Shown here in pieces: positions 61,074 through 64,000 of a stretch of 64,000 bases of DNA (the first letter of the stretch is position 1; the number at the start of each line of letters is the position of its first letter). Both the position numbers and the translations under genes were made by a program. The notes under the pieces were generated by a model. That model was not told where the DNA came from, made no database searches, and saw only the letters and a program-made list of their open reading frames with translations. The DNA comes from Rotaria sp. Silwood1 (lineage: Eukaryota; Rotifera; Eurotatoria; Philodinida; Philodinidae), in the NCBI GenBank assembly GCA_905250075.1, contig CAJNOP010000104.1, positions 545,530 to 609,529 of the forward strand. Reading direction: 5' to 3'.

Positions 61074-61283
61074 GTCTGTAATAGAGAGGGGGGAAGGGGG
61101 TATGTCTGTAATGAAGGGTCTGTCTGTAATGAGGGTCTGTCTGTAATGGAGGGCATGTCTGTAATGTTCTTTTCCGTTGCTATGGTCTGTAATGGGAGGG
61201 CGGGGAAGAGCCGCGAAACCTTGAAGTTAAAACTTACACTCACTATTTTCTTCGAAAATATACCTGAGTTCCACAAAATATCA
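61074..61283. repeat. GTCTGTAATG tandem repeat plus dispersed block
   Basis: Six to seven copies of GTCTGTAATG/A separated by G-rich spacers (61074-61195), then a block at 61226-61283 shared with 5838-5895. The short tandem units suggest one end of another tandem-repeat element; the opposite end was not found. Confidence 0.55.
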
Positions 61284-61910
61284 TGTTTGAAAGATACTAC
61301 TACTAGCTTGTGAGTGTGAGTAATTGTCTCATTTCCACCCACACTCAAGATTTGGTTCACCTTTAGAAAAAAAAAATGCTTCTTTCACATATATTCAAAT
61401 ATCGCTCAACGTATTCTAGATTTTTAAAATTATAGGTTTTATTGTACAAGCCCTTTCATTTTGCGTTAATCAACAATATAGATGATAGTTTTTCGTATGA
61501 CATGATTTCTCAACTGACCTGTGAAGCGACTCCTAAATGTGCACTTTCTCGTCATATATTCATTATCGAAAAAAAAACCTGCAAATCCTAAGCAACCTTG
61601 ACAGAAGAAAGGAAGAAGTGATTCAATTGCATCATACTTTCATTGAACTTAAGGTTTTTTTTCTTTATTTTTGTCTTTTAACTAATAATTGCATGACAAG
61701 AACGCACCAATACAACTTTACTTTTTTTTATAAACATGATTAGGTATACATATCCGTTTATAAATGAAATCTTATAAACCCAAGAGTTGAACTTTCAATT
61801 AAAAAAAAATAGAAGAAAAAAATAAAGAAAATAGAGACAACGCAAAACAATGCACGTGATTAAGATAATTGGTATGAAAAATGTTTTAACACCATTGCCA
61901 AAACGTCATT
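61284..61910. other. Intergenic, 3' flank of the TMBIM gene
   Basis: AT-rich; no gene or terminator-like structure recognised. Confidence 0.4.
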
Positions 61911-62974
61911 TTATTCTCGATTGCCCAACAAACTAAGAATATATAAAAATATATAAACTACATCAATATAAAGCATCAATGATGCAAAGACATGATCTTC
62001 AGCACTAATTTCATGTCGTTTTCCACCCATAATTAATTGTGTATCAACAGCCAAGAACTAACAATAGAAAATAACTTTTTTTTTGAATTTATTAATTATT
62101 AAAACTTACGATTGAAAAAGCCAGAGCTCCAAGACCAGCATAAATTGTATACATTATCTTAAAGAAATAAATATTATTAGGAAAAAAACATAACATAGAC
62201 ATTTTTATTTTGTTAAAATACTTACTCTTGAATAAGTAAAAATACAAACAATTCCAAAAGCTAAAAGTGCCAATGAGATAACAAATAAAACTCCGAAACA
62301 TGATGTAAAATCATATTTTGTTTGAAAGGAAAATAATGTAATACCCAAACAAACAAATGCTGTTATACCAACAGCAATTAATACTGATTCGACTTTATAA
62401 TAAGCTGAAATCATGCCCATCTAAAGTTTTTTTTGCGAAAACAAAAAAATTTAATGAATAAATAGTTTTTTAAATCGAGTCATACCATATAGCCCATTGA
62501 TAATGTCTAAAATGCAAAATTTTAGTTTTTAATTAATTTAATTTAATTTTCTATCTTTACCAAAACGCCGAGTAATATAAGATTAAGTGGAAATCTTCGT
62601 GCTGCACGTTGTGAACAAATCAATACAAAATAAATAACCAAGAAAACAACATATGACGTCCAATAAAGCCATTGACCATGCGGACTTCGCACGTAATCAC
62701 GAATCGATGGTCTATATTAAATATCATCTATTGACTCTCAAAATCTTTTATTAGAAAAAAAGACATACATAAAATGAAATAATGCAATAAGACCAAATGT
62801 AATTGTTAATTGAATCATAAGAATTGTATAAACCTATTTTATATAAAATTATTAAGATAAGTTTTTTTTTTTGTAAGTCTCGATCAGCACAAACCTTTCG
62901 AATAAATACACGACGAATTTCTTTGTTTTCAAGACCAGTAAAGTCTCCCCATTGACCTCCGCCTTGTTCATCAT
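61911..62974 (-). CDS. Lifeguard/TMBIM (Bax inhibitor-1 family) protein, 5' incomplete
   Basis: Seven exons in transcript order: 62974-62895, 62833-62769, 62711-62561, 62506-62486, 62420-62226, 62157-62110 and 62057-61911, all with GT..AG introns of ~50-80 nt and matching phases. The product has the family's successive membrane spans: N-terminal NKEIRRVFIRKVYTILMIQL, then WTSYVVFLVIYFVLICSQRA, ESVLIAVGITAFVCLGITLF, TKYDFTSCFGVLFVISLALL and YAGLGALAFSI, then FLAVDTQLIMGGKRHEISAE and AEDHVFASLMLYIDVVYIFL near the C-terminus, as in GRINA/LFG proteins. These reside in Golgi/ER membranes and modulate calcium leak and apoptosis. The 62506-62486 exon is only 21 nt (TLSMGYM). The usual Pro/Gly-rich N-terminal exon was not found; it should lie beyond 62974. 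Confidence 0.9.
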
Positions 62975-63740
62975 CTTTATAAAAAAAAATAAAAAAAAAT
63001 CTCAACTACAATAAAATAAAAGGCATTAATCACATGCATTAGCAAAGCATTTCAATAAGATTTTCAGCACAAAAAAAATTAGTTTCTATATTCAACATTG
63101 AATGTACCTATAATTTCATGAAGACTTTATTTCATCTTAACGGTTTACGTCTTGTACAAAATCGAATATACTAAAAGGTTAAAATAAAATATTAACAAAT
63201 TCAAATTCTTTTTCTCTTATCGATCAGTTTGGGTTTTAATTTTTAAAGATACCATAAAATCTTTTCTTCACGCTTCAGATAATGTAGTCGAGTTGTTGAA
63301 TAGTTACAAAAGATATTTATAAACAATAGAGAAAATATCGTATCATGCACATTTATCTTTCTCACTAATGACGAACAGTATATGGAAAAAATAACTATTC
63401 GACTTTAACACGGTGGCTCAGTTGAACAAGTGAAACTGATGGTGAACCACTTTATGATCGAATATTTTTGTGTTCTATATCAATAAGAAATAAGAAATCT
63501 GTACTCATTCTACAGCATACATTACGTCTATGTTTATGAAAGAGGATATTCAATCTTGTCGAGTTTGGAATTCTCTCGTGTGAGGAAAACATTTAAATAA
63601 AATATTGTTAGAATACAATTATAAAAGATGCTCATTTATGAGCATATACGAATTTCATATTCTCCATCCTGAATTTTTATCTGCTTGAAGTCTAATATGG
63701 TTTATTTTGATTTCATTGCTTCTTCCATTAAATATGGGTT
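62975..63740. other. Upstream of the TMBIM exons
   Basis: AT-rich; the missing first exon(s) of the TMBIM gene may be here or beyond the window, but no Pro-rich frame with a donor is visible. Confidence 0.35.
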
Positions 63741-63910
63741 ACCGGAAGATCGCCAATTCGGACTTTCGCCAATAGGACATTCGCCAATGGCGAAAGTACA
63801 GGGATGTGTTGGCGAAGGTACGGTGGACTTTCGCCAATTGACGAAATTCCAAGGTATGTATTGGCGAAAGTACAGCGGACGTTCGCCAATTGACGAAAGT
63901 ATAGTGGAGT
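63741..63910. repeat. TTCGCCAATTGACGAAAGT repeat (one end of an element)
   Basis: At least four imperfect units combine ACTTTCGCCAAT and its complement ATTGGCGAAAGT, spaced ~25-60 bp. The tandem, partly palindromic structure looks like the terminal repeat of a foldback or MULE-like element whose other end lies outside the window. Confidence 0.55.
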
Positions 63911-64000
63911 TTTGTCAGCCGTCACAAAATAATATTAATACAGGATACATGCAAGGGCTAAAGCTAATACTGTTAGAATATATACTATAGCTTACGCTTA

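Overview
This looks like a window of an AT-rich invertebrate genome, most probably a bdelloid rotifer (Adineta/Rotaria-like). The evidence is eukaryotic gene structure (introns of about 50 nt with GT..AG ends beside kilobase introns), F-box and B-box/SPRY genes of the kind common in bdelloids, a secreted YYYQA beta-sandwich repeat that I associate with rotifer genomes, a bacterial-type peptidase with no introns, and a very dense load of short inverted-repeat DNA transposons. The species call is an inference; no rRNA or mitochondrial marker is present.

Layout. 0-3.4 kb: nothing recognisable. 3.5-12 kb (+): phase-1 exon modules of one or more secreted or surface proteins: two 52-residue Cys-rich modules, a Thr-rich linker exon and two copies of a ~134-residue domain on a duplicated segment. 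12-18 kb: an inverted-repeat hairpin, an array of exon-like 25-bp boxes, a composite array of back-to-back foldback units, and a 2.57-kb TA-flanked transposon with a broken DDE transposase. 19.4-23.3 kb: degenerate ~90-100-bp tandem repeats. 23.6-35.6 kb (-): an 11-exon gene assembled here (514 codons, every junction in phase) for a type II membrane protein with a poly-Thr stalk. 36.6-40.1 kb: three inverted-repeat elements side by side. 40.7-43.1 kb (+): a B-box/SPRY gene followed directly by a MULE-like element carrying a FLYWCH zinc-finger ORF. 44.8-47.1 kb (+): a decayed GH20 beta-hexosaminidase. 47.7-51.1 kb (-): two paralogous F-box genes. 52.8-55.7 kb: two foldback elements. 57.1-58.3 kb (-): a peptidase S58 (DmpA/NylC-type) gene, probably acquired from bacteria. 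58.9-61.3 kb: several foldbacks and tandem repeats. 61.9-63.0 kb (-): the 3' part of a lifeguard/TMBIM gene. 63.7 kb to the end: one end of another tandem-repeat element.

There is no operon-like logic. The genes are independent: cell-surface (rotifer modules, mucin-like protein), ubiquitin-related (F-box pair, B-box/SPRY), secreted hydrolase and membrane stress protein. What unifies the window is the mobile-element fraction: at least fifteen inverted-repeat elements, many with exact TA or 9-bp target duplications, filling introns and gene-flanking spacers.
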